DNA of 64,000 bases, from NCBI GenBank assembly GCA_013398275.1, contig VZSE01015292.1, positions 1,450,648-1,514,647 on the forward strand, given 5' to 3'. Position 1 is the first letter of the stretch; the number at the start of each line of letters is the position of its first letter. This DNA comes from Promerops cafer. Its lineage: Eukaryota; Chordata; Aves; Passeriformes; Nectariniidae. Shown here piece after piece: positions 25,291 to 36,775 of this stretch. Made by a program: the position numbers and the translations under genes. The notes under the pieces were generated by a model. The model was not told where the DNA came from and ran no database searches. It saw only the letters and a list, made by a program, of their open reading frames with translations.

Positions 25291-28200
25291 CCAAACTGCA
25301 CACAATATTGTGCAGACACCCAAGAAACCAGGCTCTGTCTCCCACCTTTCCCAGCTTCCCACGAGTATCCTCACCAAAGAAAATGTTTTGCCTACTTTCA
25401 CACCCCAAAATCTGTGACATTGGAGATATCCCCATGGGAAATGTCCCCCACTGCAGTGAGTATCTTTGTCATTACTTTCTAAAGCTAGTGATGCTGTCAA
25501 ACCAGAACAGCTCTCCTTTTCTCCCATGATGTATTTAGACAGGAATAATAATATATCTATCATTATACCCATCAAGGTGGTTATCTACAGGGACAGATAA
25601 TTTTGTTCGGTTGCCTACATAATTAAGGAACACTTCTGGCAGCAAAGAGATCCCAGTTCAGATCTTTTCTTACTGACACTCTATTATCTCGTTACCTTCT
25701 GTAAGATTTTGGTGTCAAAACCATTTCAAGGACTCCAAAGCCCCGTTCTGACCCCGCTGCAGGTTAAGGGATCACACTGAGCACCACCTCCTTTGTACCA
25801 CACTGCCCACGGGCCAGGTTGTAAATCAGACCTCAAAACTGATCCCTGTTAAAAATAATCTCCCCAAAATAGAAGAGAGAAGGAGTAAGGGTTACCAGGG
25901 TTATTTTTAACCAGGGTTGGTTCAATGGTCTGATTTACACTGGGGACCCAGAGGAGGTTTTTTTGGCCCAGTGCGGGTGGCACATCCCGGTGTGGAGCAG
26001 AGGGAAGGGTTGGCTGTGGGCACAGGGGATGCTGAGCTGCCTTTGAGGCTGAAGCCAGAGTGTGGTAAAGCTCAAGGACACCACTCAGAAACCATAATAA
26101 AACCATTCAGCAGCAGTGGTAGTGGGAGATTCAAAATAACTACAATTGAGCAGTGTAATAAAACTTAAGCTGAAACCAAGAGACCTGCAGACAACATCAG
26201 CATCTCTTCTAAACATCCACAACCTAGAGAGCCATAGGCTGCAGTCATTCCTCTGATATTCTGCCTTTCCATAGCTCATACTCTAATTCTATGACTTTCT
26301 GAATACCACTTCTCTGAATTTGGTATGGTATTTTCAAGAGACATCTTCCTCAGCTGAATCCAGATCAATTAAAAATAGGCAGCTGTAAATCCTGCTCAGC
26401 TATTTTGAATATTTCATTAAAACCAGAGAATTATAAATGGACTGTGACCCAAAGTAAATAGGTTTTATTTGGTAGCTTGGTTCAATTGGGTTGATCATGG
26501 AGTGTGAAATGTTGATAAAACAGGAACATATCCTTCCCTCTTCTAAAAGTAAGAGCAAAAAGAAAGGGATGAGAAGAAGGCCACCATTACTGGGGATGGA
26601 GAAAATATCCTAACCACTGTCTGGTATGCAGAACAGGAATAAAAATATCACTTTTATAACCCAGCTAATCGCACATCACTTGACATTTGAGGGAGATATA
26701 GAGCCAGTTTGAATTATTGAAACTACTTGTGAGGTTGATTTTTGACAGTGAAAACACCCATATACAGTTGTGTTAAGCTAAATGCATCAAAGGACAATAA
26801 TGATGGAAATACCATTTGGAAGCCTCAACTATAGATCTCATCTACTAAAAATTGCAGTATTTTAAAACACCAGCATGATTATGTGGACAGAATTCCTTTC
26901 AGTCAGTACTATGTTTTGCCTTTCTCCATATGCTACTACTTGTATTCAAAAATTTAATTTCTTAATACCAACTGTGCTGAATTAATAATCTCCAACATAG
27001 TAAATTTTCAGCTTTAAAGGGGATGTTTAACCTAGCATTACACTGCACCAACATTATTTTTAACTCAAGCTGTTGTTTTTTAGGTTTTTTTAATTCAAAA
27101 CAATATGGTCTACACAAATGACACACACTTCCTGTAAGTCAAAAACTGCAAAGCAAACAGATGGAGACCCAGACTAAGAAAAGAATTAGAATATCAGAAT
27201 ACAAAAGTTGCTCTTTGAATCCTAATTTACATGTAGAGCCAGATCCCAATATTAGCATCACACTGTAAAGCTCCTACATTCTTCCTGACCTCCTTCTGCC
27301 TTTCCCATTACACTGAACCTTGCTGTTAGGAGACCTGCATTCTAGCTCCACCTGTTCCACAGGGAATTATAAACACAGATTTTGGCTCTACTTTAAAATT
27401 CATTCCAACTGCTCCTTCATGAAGATGATGATCTTGTGTAGCTGGAGAAGAAATCCCACAGTCCTTGTGCTAACCTCTATGTCAGTGCTTTCTCTTCAGG
27501 AGAGCACCCTAAATTAATGTTTAGGAAAAGAAGAATGTGCATTTAAAAGAAAGCAGAACAGCCCTGTATTTAAGAGTATAGTCCTAAGTACTTGCAGACC
27601 TCAATGAATATTCCCTTGGGACTTGAGTGTTCCTCCTCCCTACCCTCATGTTCTTCCTAGGGCAGAGAAGAGCATCGAATACTACCCTGAGAAAACTATG
27701 TGCTCAGGACAGCTGAAATATGATTTCCCATGAAGAAAATGCAAGAGGCAGAAAGCAAGTCCTGCTGCTCAAACCAGACAGCATTACACAGGGCTGACAT
27801 TGCTAAAAATTCCCCTCCCTCCTCCAATCAATACTCTATATAGGAAAAGGTTTAGCTGCCAGTTTATTAAATTCTTCCCCCAGTGTACTGGAGGAGGAAG
27901 CAGATGATTGAGATTTCCTTAGATTTAAAGCATAACTAGCATAAGGCTGTCCTTTCTGCTTCCATAAAATTATTTTTTTCTTCAAAGTACTTTTAATTAA
28001 TCTGTAACAAAATCAAAATTATTTTTACAGCAGTACTCAAGGATTGTGATTTCTGCCACTGTGCACTGAGAGCAGGCATCTAGGGACAGTCTAGCTCTTA
28101 AGCTGATTTAAATTAATCCAATTAAAATGCAGGTTCAGTTTTCCAGGTAGCAAAGGACTACAACCTACATTCAGACAAACTCAGAAATCAGAGACATATT

Positions 28201-30136
28201 AACTTATATAATCACTGAGGGCAGAGAGAGCCAACAATAGTCCAACATCTGTGGCTAATGCACATCCAGTTTAAAACCTCAACCCTACAAACATTTACAT
28301 ATGAAATAGTTAATCATGCCAGTGAAGTAAGCCACTAGTTAAAGTTATGCACACGCCTAAACCTCTGTAGACTCAGGGCTTAAAAATTTAAGACAATACC
28401 TTTGCTCAGAGAAGAAAAACTAGTTTTATTGGAGCACTGTTATTCCTGAAGTTGTGTGTCATTCAACACCTCAAAGACTCTTCACTGAACTTGGAATTAT
28501 TTATAGACCTTGTAAGTCACAAAATTACACCTTGCTTTCAGTGAAAAAAAGGGAAAAATTAAAAGAAATCACTGCATTCCAATTGAATGGAAGAAAAAAA
28601 AGGACCAAGGAAAATCCAGTATTTCAGTACGAGGTAGGTCACAGGAACTTGTTGCAGCATTGTTACAGATCACAACCTGAACTAGCACAAACAATGGCAG
28701 CAGGAGAGCTGTGGGCACACAGCCAGTGCAGAAGCACACAGGGTGGAGCAAGGAACCACTGTCTCCTCTCTCAAATATTCTCCTAAAACTATCTTCAAAG
28801 CATGAATTTTTCTGTGCCCACAGCAGGAGAGATCATCCATGAAGGGATCAAGTATTTCTGTGAATAACACTGACAAATGTCCAAATTAAAGAGGTATGAA
28901 GTTAAAAATCTCAAAATCTCAAATTTAAGATGCTTTTAAGACAATGACAATAACTACATTTTACATGCTAGAGAGAATCATACATTCCTCCTCCACCAAC
29001 CTGTGCCTGTTACATTGAAATTTATTTGAAGATTACAATGCAGTATTTTCAATTAACTGCTAATGTCACCTGACTTCTGCCTTGTACACAAAGCATGTAG
29101 GTTTGTTTCTTTGGTTATTTTTCTTTTGATAAAGACTGACCAAAGCAGAGAAATTGCTAGAAGCAGCAACATTTGGAAAAGGTAACTGTTGTTGGTCTCA
29201 CAGACCAGCTTGTTCAATAATGTTTACATATGAAGAATTGCAAACTGAATTAAGAATTGCTGTGGTGCAAACTATCCCACATCTTACTACTATTTGCACT
29301 TGCACTTTCATTTCAAGCATTTGGGACTGCTGGACACAAAATTCTGGTGTAAATGGATCATGATTTTCGATACATCATCATAATTCCTCCCCTCAGCCCC
29401 CTGGAAAAGTGCACAGAGAGAGAAATACAAGTTTTGAAACACTCCTGCATTACTGCAATTAAAAGGTACTTCATGGCAATTAACAAAAATATCTTCTCAG
29501 TGTTTAAGTGTTCAATGTTTGCAAACTGTATTTTCACGGGCTTCTGCTGCAAGTCTGGTTGACATACAGGAGAAATTAATCACTGTGAGTGGGCACAAAG
29601 TTGTATCATCAACTAAATAATTATCCTTTATGCATTTACTCTGGGCCTGCTGGCACCTCGAATGATGAACCAGGACTGGGAGGGCTGGGGCAAGGACCTT
29701 TGTGTGGAGCCTCTGCAGACAGCCTGGCTGACAGAGTCTGAATCAGCAAGAAAACTCCACTGCTCTTCCCCAAGAGAGAAATCAGCATCACTAAACACCA
29801 GCTAATCATCAAGAGAGTGCTGTGTGTGTATCTCCACTCCTTCTGGGCAGAGCAATTCCCAACAATATCCAAACTTTACGCCCGGCATTGTCCACCTTGA
29901 CTCTGTGGCTAATTATTTCACCAGAGCACAAAAAGCAGACAAGGGTCTCCATGTTCCTGAAGGATCAGCTGGAATATTCTGGCTGTGTGCTGTAAATTCG
30001 ATTAGCACTCACCAAAGGCACCTACTGCAATAATTCCCAGAGAGCAGCTCACTGTTCTGGGGAAATATTTACTACAGGGCAGTGAAATACAATCATTTGC
30101 AAAAAGGCATGGCTGCAGCCACTGTGAATTACTCAC

Positions 30137-30256
30137 CGGAGGGAAATCGAAGTCTATCTGGTTTGCTAAATTTAAGATGTAGTCGATTCGAAACTGGTTC
30201 TCTGGATTGGCTAGTTCCACTGGAGGTGCCAAATTGCCCATTGCTGTCACTATTGT
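30137..30256 (-). CDS. GNAS: Gs-alpha exon 5 (helical domain)
   Basis: Coding exon of exactly 40 codons in phase 0. Acceptor TTTCTTTGCAG, donor GTGAGT (30131-30136). It reads TIVTAMGNLAPPVELANPEN followed by QFRIDYILNLANQIDFDFPP. The segment PPVELANPENQFR is a Gs-alpha signature in the helical domain; GNAL has PPVPLANPENQFRSDYI instead. The variant TAMGNL with the tail NLANQIDFDFPP differs from mammalian Gs-alpha (AAMSNL and SVMNVPDFDFPP) and resembles non-mammalian vertebrate sequences, including the TAMGNL of frog as I recall it. The frame is open, with no internal stop. It follows the 55 bp exon after an 85 bp intron and is followed by a 13.2 kb intron. Confidence 0.97.
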
Positions 30257-30341
30257 CTGCAAAGAAACACAAGTAAAATATTGCAGAGAGTGTCTAAATA
30301 GCCACCTGGAATAGTTAAAAAACAATAGCTCATAAGTTTAC
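30257..30341 (-). other. GNAS: GNAS intron 4 (85 bp)
   Basis: Very short complete intron, beginning GTAAAC and ending TTTCTTTGCAG on the minus strand. It sits between two introns of 13 kb and 31 kb. Its size is close to the lower limit for vertebrate introns, and a polypyrimidine tract directly precedes the acceptor. Confidence 0.95.
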
Positions 30342-30396
30342 CTCTATAGCTTCTTTAATATTGTTTTTAATATCCTGAATTTTCATTTTCTTCTCC
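30342..30396 (-). CDS. GNAS: Gs-alpha exon equivalent to mammalian exon 4
   Basis: Short coding exon of 55 bp. Minus-strand acceptor CTGTTACAG, donor GTAAAC (30336-30341). Its first base completes the Glu codon begun in exon 2; the rest reads EKKMKIQDIKNNIKEAIE. This is the linker and first helix leading into the helical domain of Gs-alpha. The family usually shows a KVQDIKNN core here, so Met and Ile in MKIQ are conservative local differences. GNAL has a clearly different segment (KILDIRKNVKDA), so GNAS is the better match. It is separated from the next exon by only 85 bp. In mammals an optional exon 3 of about 45 bp can be spliced in just before this exon; I see no such exon, but it would be hard to find by eye. 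Confidence 0.95.
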
Positions 30397-30568
30397 CTGT
30401 AACAGAAAAGATACATCATTAAATTTATAAGCCACAAAAGCAGAATACCTTTTTAAAACAGAACATGAACTTCAAAAATATTCTATTAAAGCTGCATTGT
30501 CTTAAGTGCTTTCAGTCACTGAAGACTTTTGTAGATAGACTCATTTAAATATCTCGAAACTTTTCTAC

Positions 30569-30622
30569 TTAAGCAGTAACATCTATCTGCATCTATTTTA
30601 AGCAGTAACATCTATTTGCATC
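30569..30622. repeat. 29 bp tandem duplication
   Basis: TTAAGCAGTAACATCTATCT and its continuation are followed 29 bases later by a near-identical copy with C changed to T. It lies about 170 bp upstream of the 55 bp exon on the coding strand. Confidence 0.9.
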
Positions 30623-32116
30623 CAAAAATCAGTGTCTAATTATGCTTTAATAAAAACTTACTACAGCCTTAGACTGAGACTGAGACTAAGACATTCTGCA
30701 GAATCAAACAGATTTTGATTCATTTGAATGCAAAATACTAGACATACGTGGAAGTTCTTTAGGAAAGTATAGACTGGAAACAAACAGAAAGGAAAAAAGA
30801 GTGAGTTACTAAAAGTAGAAGCAAATGAAAGGAGACCAAAGAACCTCAAAGCACAAAAAAATTAAAGCACAAAAATGATGCCTTAGCAGAACAAACCAGA
30901 GCAGAGCACTCAACCTGACACAAGACATTCCAACAGTCTGGACGTGAAACATAACATTAAAGGGTTAATCCAAGTATATAAGATTATCCTTGACTACAAG
31001 CAGAGGAGTAGGCTAGAAAACCACTTGGAATGAGCACTATCATTTGGGATTAACTGCAGTTACATTAACAAGCCCAACAGGCTGGAGCAGGACAGTGCAA
31101 ACCATTTGCCTCTGCTCCTTTGTACTGCACTTTGTGTCAAATCTGGCAACAGTTAATTTCAATGCTAAACAGTGCAATCAAAGGAAATGCATGATCAAAC
31201 ATTTGGTAAAACCAGGAATTAGCACCCTAAAAGTACTAGTAGCACTGAGCCTGTAAACTGTAACGTAATTGCAAAGCACTATGATAAAATTTTTCACATT
31301 ATTAATTTCTTGCTGTAAACAGCATAAAATCACTACTTTGAGGTAAACCAAGTTAGCCATGTAATTACTAAAAAAAGCCACCTAAACTGTCTAAGTGACC
31401 TTTTAATCTTCAATGAGCTGCTTTTACAGGACTCTTTGATTACAGAATATTTATATCAACATTTAATTTTTTTTTTCATTTTGAAAACTAACATTTTCCA
31501 GCACAGCGTCCCAGAGACTATGAAGTATCAACAGCATTTCCTTTTTTTACCCTTTTAAAGATAGTAACTCACACTTTCAGCTTACAGACCCCAGCTTGAA
31601 AACCTCATTTTATGGACTTAATTCAGTAAGCATACTGTAAATGCTTTTTATCACTTTTTCCTTTCTATAATTACTCAGTCAAAAACCAAAATGAAACTGA
31701 AAGCATATTCACCAATCAAGAATGCAGAAGAACAGCAGGGGGAAAAAAAAAAAGTACTACTTCACCAACAAGGCAGGCACAGACAATCCAGGAGTGGTGG
31801 GAATTTGGGCTAACAAATGAAAAATTAATGCGAATTTTGTAAAAGACAGCGTCAAGGAAAACACCACCATGCCAGCCCCACGTTACTCTGCCTGTTAGCC
31901 AGAGGTGTGGAGGATCTGCCTGTACATCCCCCAGCTGTGACAGCACTACTGCAATGCAAGTGCTGCTGTTCCAGAGGAAAGCAAACAGCAGCACCAAATC
32001 ATCGTGTTCAGGATGACTCTGCTGCGTAGGGAACGGGTCTGGATCAGCAGCACAACCCCCACAAACACCAACGTGATCATCCCGAAACATCAGCTCCTCA
32101 CTGACCACCTGTCCTC

Positions 32117-32156
32117 GGAAGTTTGGGGCAGGGACAGGAAGTCTGGGGCAGGGACA
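32117..32156. repeat. 20 bp tandem duplication
   Basis: GGAAGTTTGGGGCAGGGACA is directly followed by a copy with one T to C change. G-rich on the plus strand. Confidence 0.9.
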
Positions 32157-35100
32157 GTCTTCCTAGACTTCTTTACCTACCTACAGACCACCTTATTCCT
32201 GAAGATTATCAGTTTTTTGCTTCAGAGATTTGGCACTGCTGATGAGAACAAGGCAGTGAGCCAAGAAAGGCCAAAAGCACCAAATTAAGGAAAATAAATT
32301 AGACAGGATAAGACAGAAAAAACTGAGGGCTTTTCACCCTCTTCCTTCCTAACTTCAATGCTTTCTATTGCCCCAGGTCTTGACAGACTCTCCATTCCAC
32401 AACCAAGACGCAGGGTGCACAAATAATCCGTTTTTCAGCAGGGCACATACGGTTGCAAAACCACCACCCACTTTCAGTTTTTAAAAATCATGTTTAATTA
32501 TTAAAAATATGTAAATAATGGCATGAAAGCAGGAAGCATTTATCAATGACAGTGTAAGCAATTTGTCTGGCTTTTATTCTGCCTCTGAATTTCAGCTGGA
32601 TCTTGAACTTAATGAACATGTATCCAGACTCTGCCCTGCTTAGATCAAAAGGGCAACTGATATGCTGAAAGCCAAGCAAGATAACAGTATTTTTAAGGAA
32701 TTAGCACTCATTTTGCTTTGGTTTGGAATAAAAAAAGAGAAGTTTAGGGAGTTTGCATTGTTTATAAGCAAACTCTCGTTATTCTCTCTTCCCTGGAACA
32801 CTTGCTATTAATTGTCTCAGAGCATCAATGAGGTGCACATTGACCTGGGTTCCATGCTGTATGATAAACCTCATTATTTTAATTAAAGATTTCAGTCAAA
32901 CTTCCACATTTACACCTCTTGGCTGAGAGGCTCTCACTACTATGTGATAATGAATATGGAGAAATGATAACCTGCAGCAATTAACAAAGTGCTTGATAAC
33001 CATCATCATCTTTACAACAAGGATACTCACAGTTCCTATTTCTGGTGTTGTTGCCATGGCCCTATAGCCTGCCCAGTAAACAAAGAATCCTATTACACAG
33101 CAGTGAATGTATCATGGCAGTTTTATGTTTTGTAATGTTTACTAGACATAAACTTTCCATGACAATGAGACACTTTATTCTTCTGGAACTCAGCATGTTC
33201 ATCAATCACCCATCCAACAGCAGCTTACAAACAACTCAACTTCTCACAAAAAACCCCCAAAAAAACCCAAAAAGGTGACATTCATTTTACTCAGGGACTA
33301 ATGAGGTGAAGCACAAAAAAGCAACATCCCATTGCTCTGCCAAATTGTCCTTCTTTTTAGAAACCCAGCCAGGCTGCACCTCAAATTTCCAGAAGTACTC
33401 AAACTTTATTTTCCACAACCACAAAGACTGAATATTCAACTTAGATTCTTTCCTTTTAAATTTCTTATTCCCAGGTGCTGGCACAAAACTACAAAAGAAA
33501 AAACAGCTGGGCTGCCAAAATGTTTTCCTCTGGAACATCCTGAGTAGTTTGGGAATGGCACCAATGCTCTCCTGGCTAAGGAATGACTGATGTCTCTGCA
33601 GGCCTGTTCTGTATCTTAGATGTCATGGGTTAATAAGGTCATATTTTTAATCTTATTTAAAACTTCTGCTTAGGCTGTGCAAGGTAGGCCAAACAAAGCA
33701 TTAAACTCTATTAGTTGAGGATTAGAAGAAAAATCTCAAATCCTGCTGTTTTCAATATTTAAATGGGCCAAAGAAAAGCTGCACATAGCTTTCAGGAAAA
33801 CTAATAAAGTCTATTTTAGGTACTATAAAAAAAGATGACATTTTAATTCAAGTAACATTAAATCAGAATGACATCAAAGGTCAGAAAAATAAAATATTCC
33901 TTGAAAACCAACCTAATCAGTATTTAGTAAAGAACCTCTCCACCTGTGGTTAAGCTTTACTATTAAAAAGGCAACATTTTTACTCAGACTTTATCAAATC
34001 TTATGCAAGGAACACATTAACAAACAGATTATCAGAAAGCAAACTAATTTAATTTTAATCTTAATTTTTGGTTTACTTTACAGATAATACAAATGACCAT
34101 TACTTGGAAAAAATACTTAAAGTTTTAAAAGAACATTCCAGAGGATAAAGATTCAGTTCACCCTGAAATCTGCATCTCCCAGATAGAAAAATAATTTTAA
34201 AAAAGGGTGCTGAAATTAATTCTCACGACAAAACATGTAAAGAATTGGGGGGGACACGGATGGACCGGGATGATGGGACACCTTTATGCCATTAATCTAA
34301 TTCCTAAAAGCAAAGAAGTTTGAATTTTTGATCAGTGCAGACATGTTAGGAAACCTTGGCGTTCTGCAGCTCTGGAGAATATATAGACTATTTTAATAGG
34401 GCATATTAAAATGTAGTCACAGAGTGTTAATACAGAGCCTTTGTCTCCTTTACAAGGCTGTAAACAGCCCAGCCTCTATCACCTTCAGGGACTGGTGTAA
34501 TGCATAAATTACCTTTATTTCTGAAGCAGTCAGACTTCGCTGACTCTTGAACCTGCTGACATAACAACTGCAGCAGGGCAAGGCTTCCCTTCCCCGGGCA
34601 AAGCACTGCAGTTAATGAGTCAATTTGCAAGTGGAAGAGCCAGAATGAAAATCTTACAAAGCAACTCATTTGCCTCTGACTTTTTATGGTAGAAAATGAC
34701 ATTGTTGTGTTTAACACAGGTGCATCTCCCTGCTTTTTCAGGTACTGCCAACAAATGTGAATGCCCAGGGAAGCAGCCACGGGCTGTCCCCTTCTGCTCA
34801 CCTTCAAAAGCCCATCAATTACACACTGACAGCCAATGAAAACTTAATAGATCAATTTTGTTTTAAACCACAACTCAGTTCTTTGACAGGCACTTCACAG
34901 GCACGTGGGATTTAAACCTGCCTATTCATCTAAATAAACTGTCTTTGATGCAGTGAAACATGTTGATGGATTTAATAAATATTCCATAAAATCTGCATTA
35001 AAATTTATTTACTGAACCTTACGGAAACTAAGAGCACTACCTGCCATTCCACCTCAGGGAAACAGAGCTGTGCAGTCAAGATCTTCAGACACAAGATCAC

Positions 35101-36759
35101 GAGCAAGGAAATTCAATTAAGGTTTTGCTACCAATCCACATTACAAAAGCCGAGCAGTACTTTACAATTCAACTAAAAGACAAATCTGTTTTAGCCTGGG
35201 TTATTTCTAACAGAACATGGCAATTACCTCAAAATATAACAGCTAGAACAGCAAAGAGGGCCAGGCCAAGTTAGAGGCACTTGAAAATGGGGAAAAAGAG
35301 TTGCCTAGAGTATTCAGAGTGAAGCTGAAATAATTCATCTTAGACCTGTGACAAAGTACCAATTTTACAGACAAAACTACTAAAATGCAACAGCAAAACC
35401 CACTACGTATCTTCTGCAGACTCAACACCATTTATATCACACCGCTCAGCAGTTCTGCCAACTTCAAAGAGATTTTTCTGTTTTGTACTGTTCAAGCCCA
35501 GAAAGGACAAACCCTTGCAGTGCCATGGTGCAGGAGCTGCCTCACAGCAGTAACTCTGTACAGCTCGTAACAGGAATAGGATTTACCTGGGTCCTCACCT
35601 GCAGTGGTGCTGATCTTCTAACCACGTTAATACTTTTTGTTCTTGACCAGCACAATGCACCCTAAAAAGCACTTTACAGTCAGTATGTGCTGGTAACTCT
35701 GACCACACGGGGTTGAGTGTTTCCCTGCAAGCACGAGACCCTTCCTGCAGGGCATCTTCCCCTCTCTACCACTCCTCCTACACCACCTTTTCCCCACCCC
35801 AACACCTAGTTCACTTTGAAAATTCTTTGTTTTACTTCTCCAAAATTGCAGCTATCAACACACTGTACCATTCAGCTACCGAAGATCTATGAGGGGAAAT
35901 AATATTGCAAGAAGAACAGCTATGAGGATAAACTATTTGCTTTCTCTGTAAATAAGTAAAGCTTTTTGGAAAAAAGAAAAACCCAACAGGCTGAATAATT
36001 TTGTTGTGATATACTTTGAATTAAAGATACAGTTAAAAATTGATTATGTTGAACAGATCTAACTGTGACCTAAATTATTTGGGAAAACTTAGTTCAATTA
36101 TCCCCTGAAGCATAATCACTGTCTCACACAGTATGTGACGCAATGTGTGGAGTAGACAATACAAAAAGGGCTTCCACAAGTTCCCTCTTAAAGACTGTGA
36201 AAAGCACTGTAAGTTGCATTACCACTGCTTGTTTTAATCCATTGCAATATTCTTCTCCATGAGTAGCACGCACATCTTACTGTGTAGCCATAAGCACATC
36301 AACATATGATAAGAAACACAACAAGCACAGAGATACCTTCTATTAATGGAATGACAGAGCCATTCTCCAAGTTAAAAGTCAAGAAACACAAATTACTGAA
36401 GTGTAATTCGATTAAAAAAACCACATCACAGCTCTGTGAAAGCAGAAATCTTGTTATTTTTGATCATTATTTATGGTGCCGTGTTAGAGGCTGAGATTTG
36501 ACTTGTTTCTTATCTTTGGGAATGCTACCACAATGAGATTATATCAAACTCTAAAAAAGGCATCCCTGAATACAAACGTAATAAACTCCATTTTTAGGTT
36601 TATTTTATCTCTGCTCCCTGTGATACCCAAAGTGCAAAGGTTAAAGGGTAACTTTATTCTGCCTCTATGGATATTCTGATGCAAAGGCTGGCTGTGGGCA
36701 GACTTTGCTCCTGAGGAAGTTCAGGACTCTGGCAGCAGGCACGTGGCACCCTGCTCGTA

Positions 36760-36775
36760 CCACCTGCCCAGGTGG
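36760..36775. promoter_or_regulatory. E-box palindrome
   Basis: CCACCTGCCCAGGTGG is an inverted repeat of 7 bp arms with a 2 bp spacer, containing CACCTG and CAGGTG. Such E-boxes are bound by ZEB/SNAI and bHLH factors. A function here is unproven. Confidence 0.25.

Larger units (their letters stand above)
16916..30136 (-). other. GNAS: GNAS intron 5 (13.2 kb)
   Basis: Complete intron between exons 5 and 6, bounded by GT and AG on the minus strand. It holds a CpG-rich cluster with a plus-strand splice donor at 22.19-22.48 kb, an (AT)n run at about 23.51 kb, a MIR-like relic near 25.2 kb and two possible box-B-like SINE traces near 17.6 and 22.0 kb. Otherwise I see ordinary AT-rich intronic sequence. 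Short open frames of 60-135 codons occur on both strands without domain signatures, codon bias or splice context that would make them genes. Confidence 0.85.

Noticed and set aside
30002..30325. 107-codon minus-strand open frame as a single gene
   Set aside because: Only the 40 codons at 30137-30256 are coding. The rest reads through the acceptor and donor into introns.
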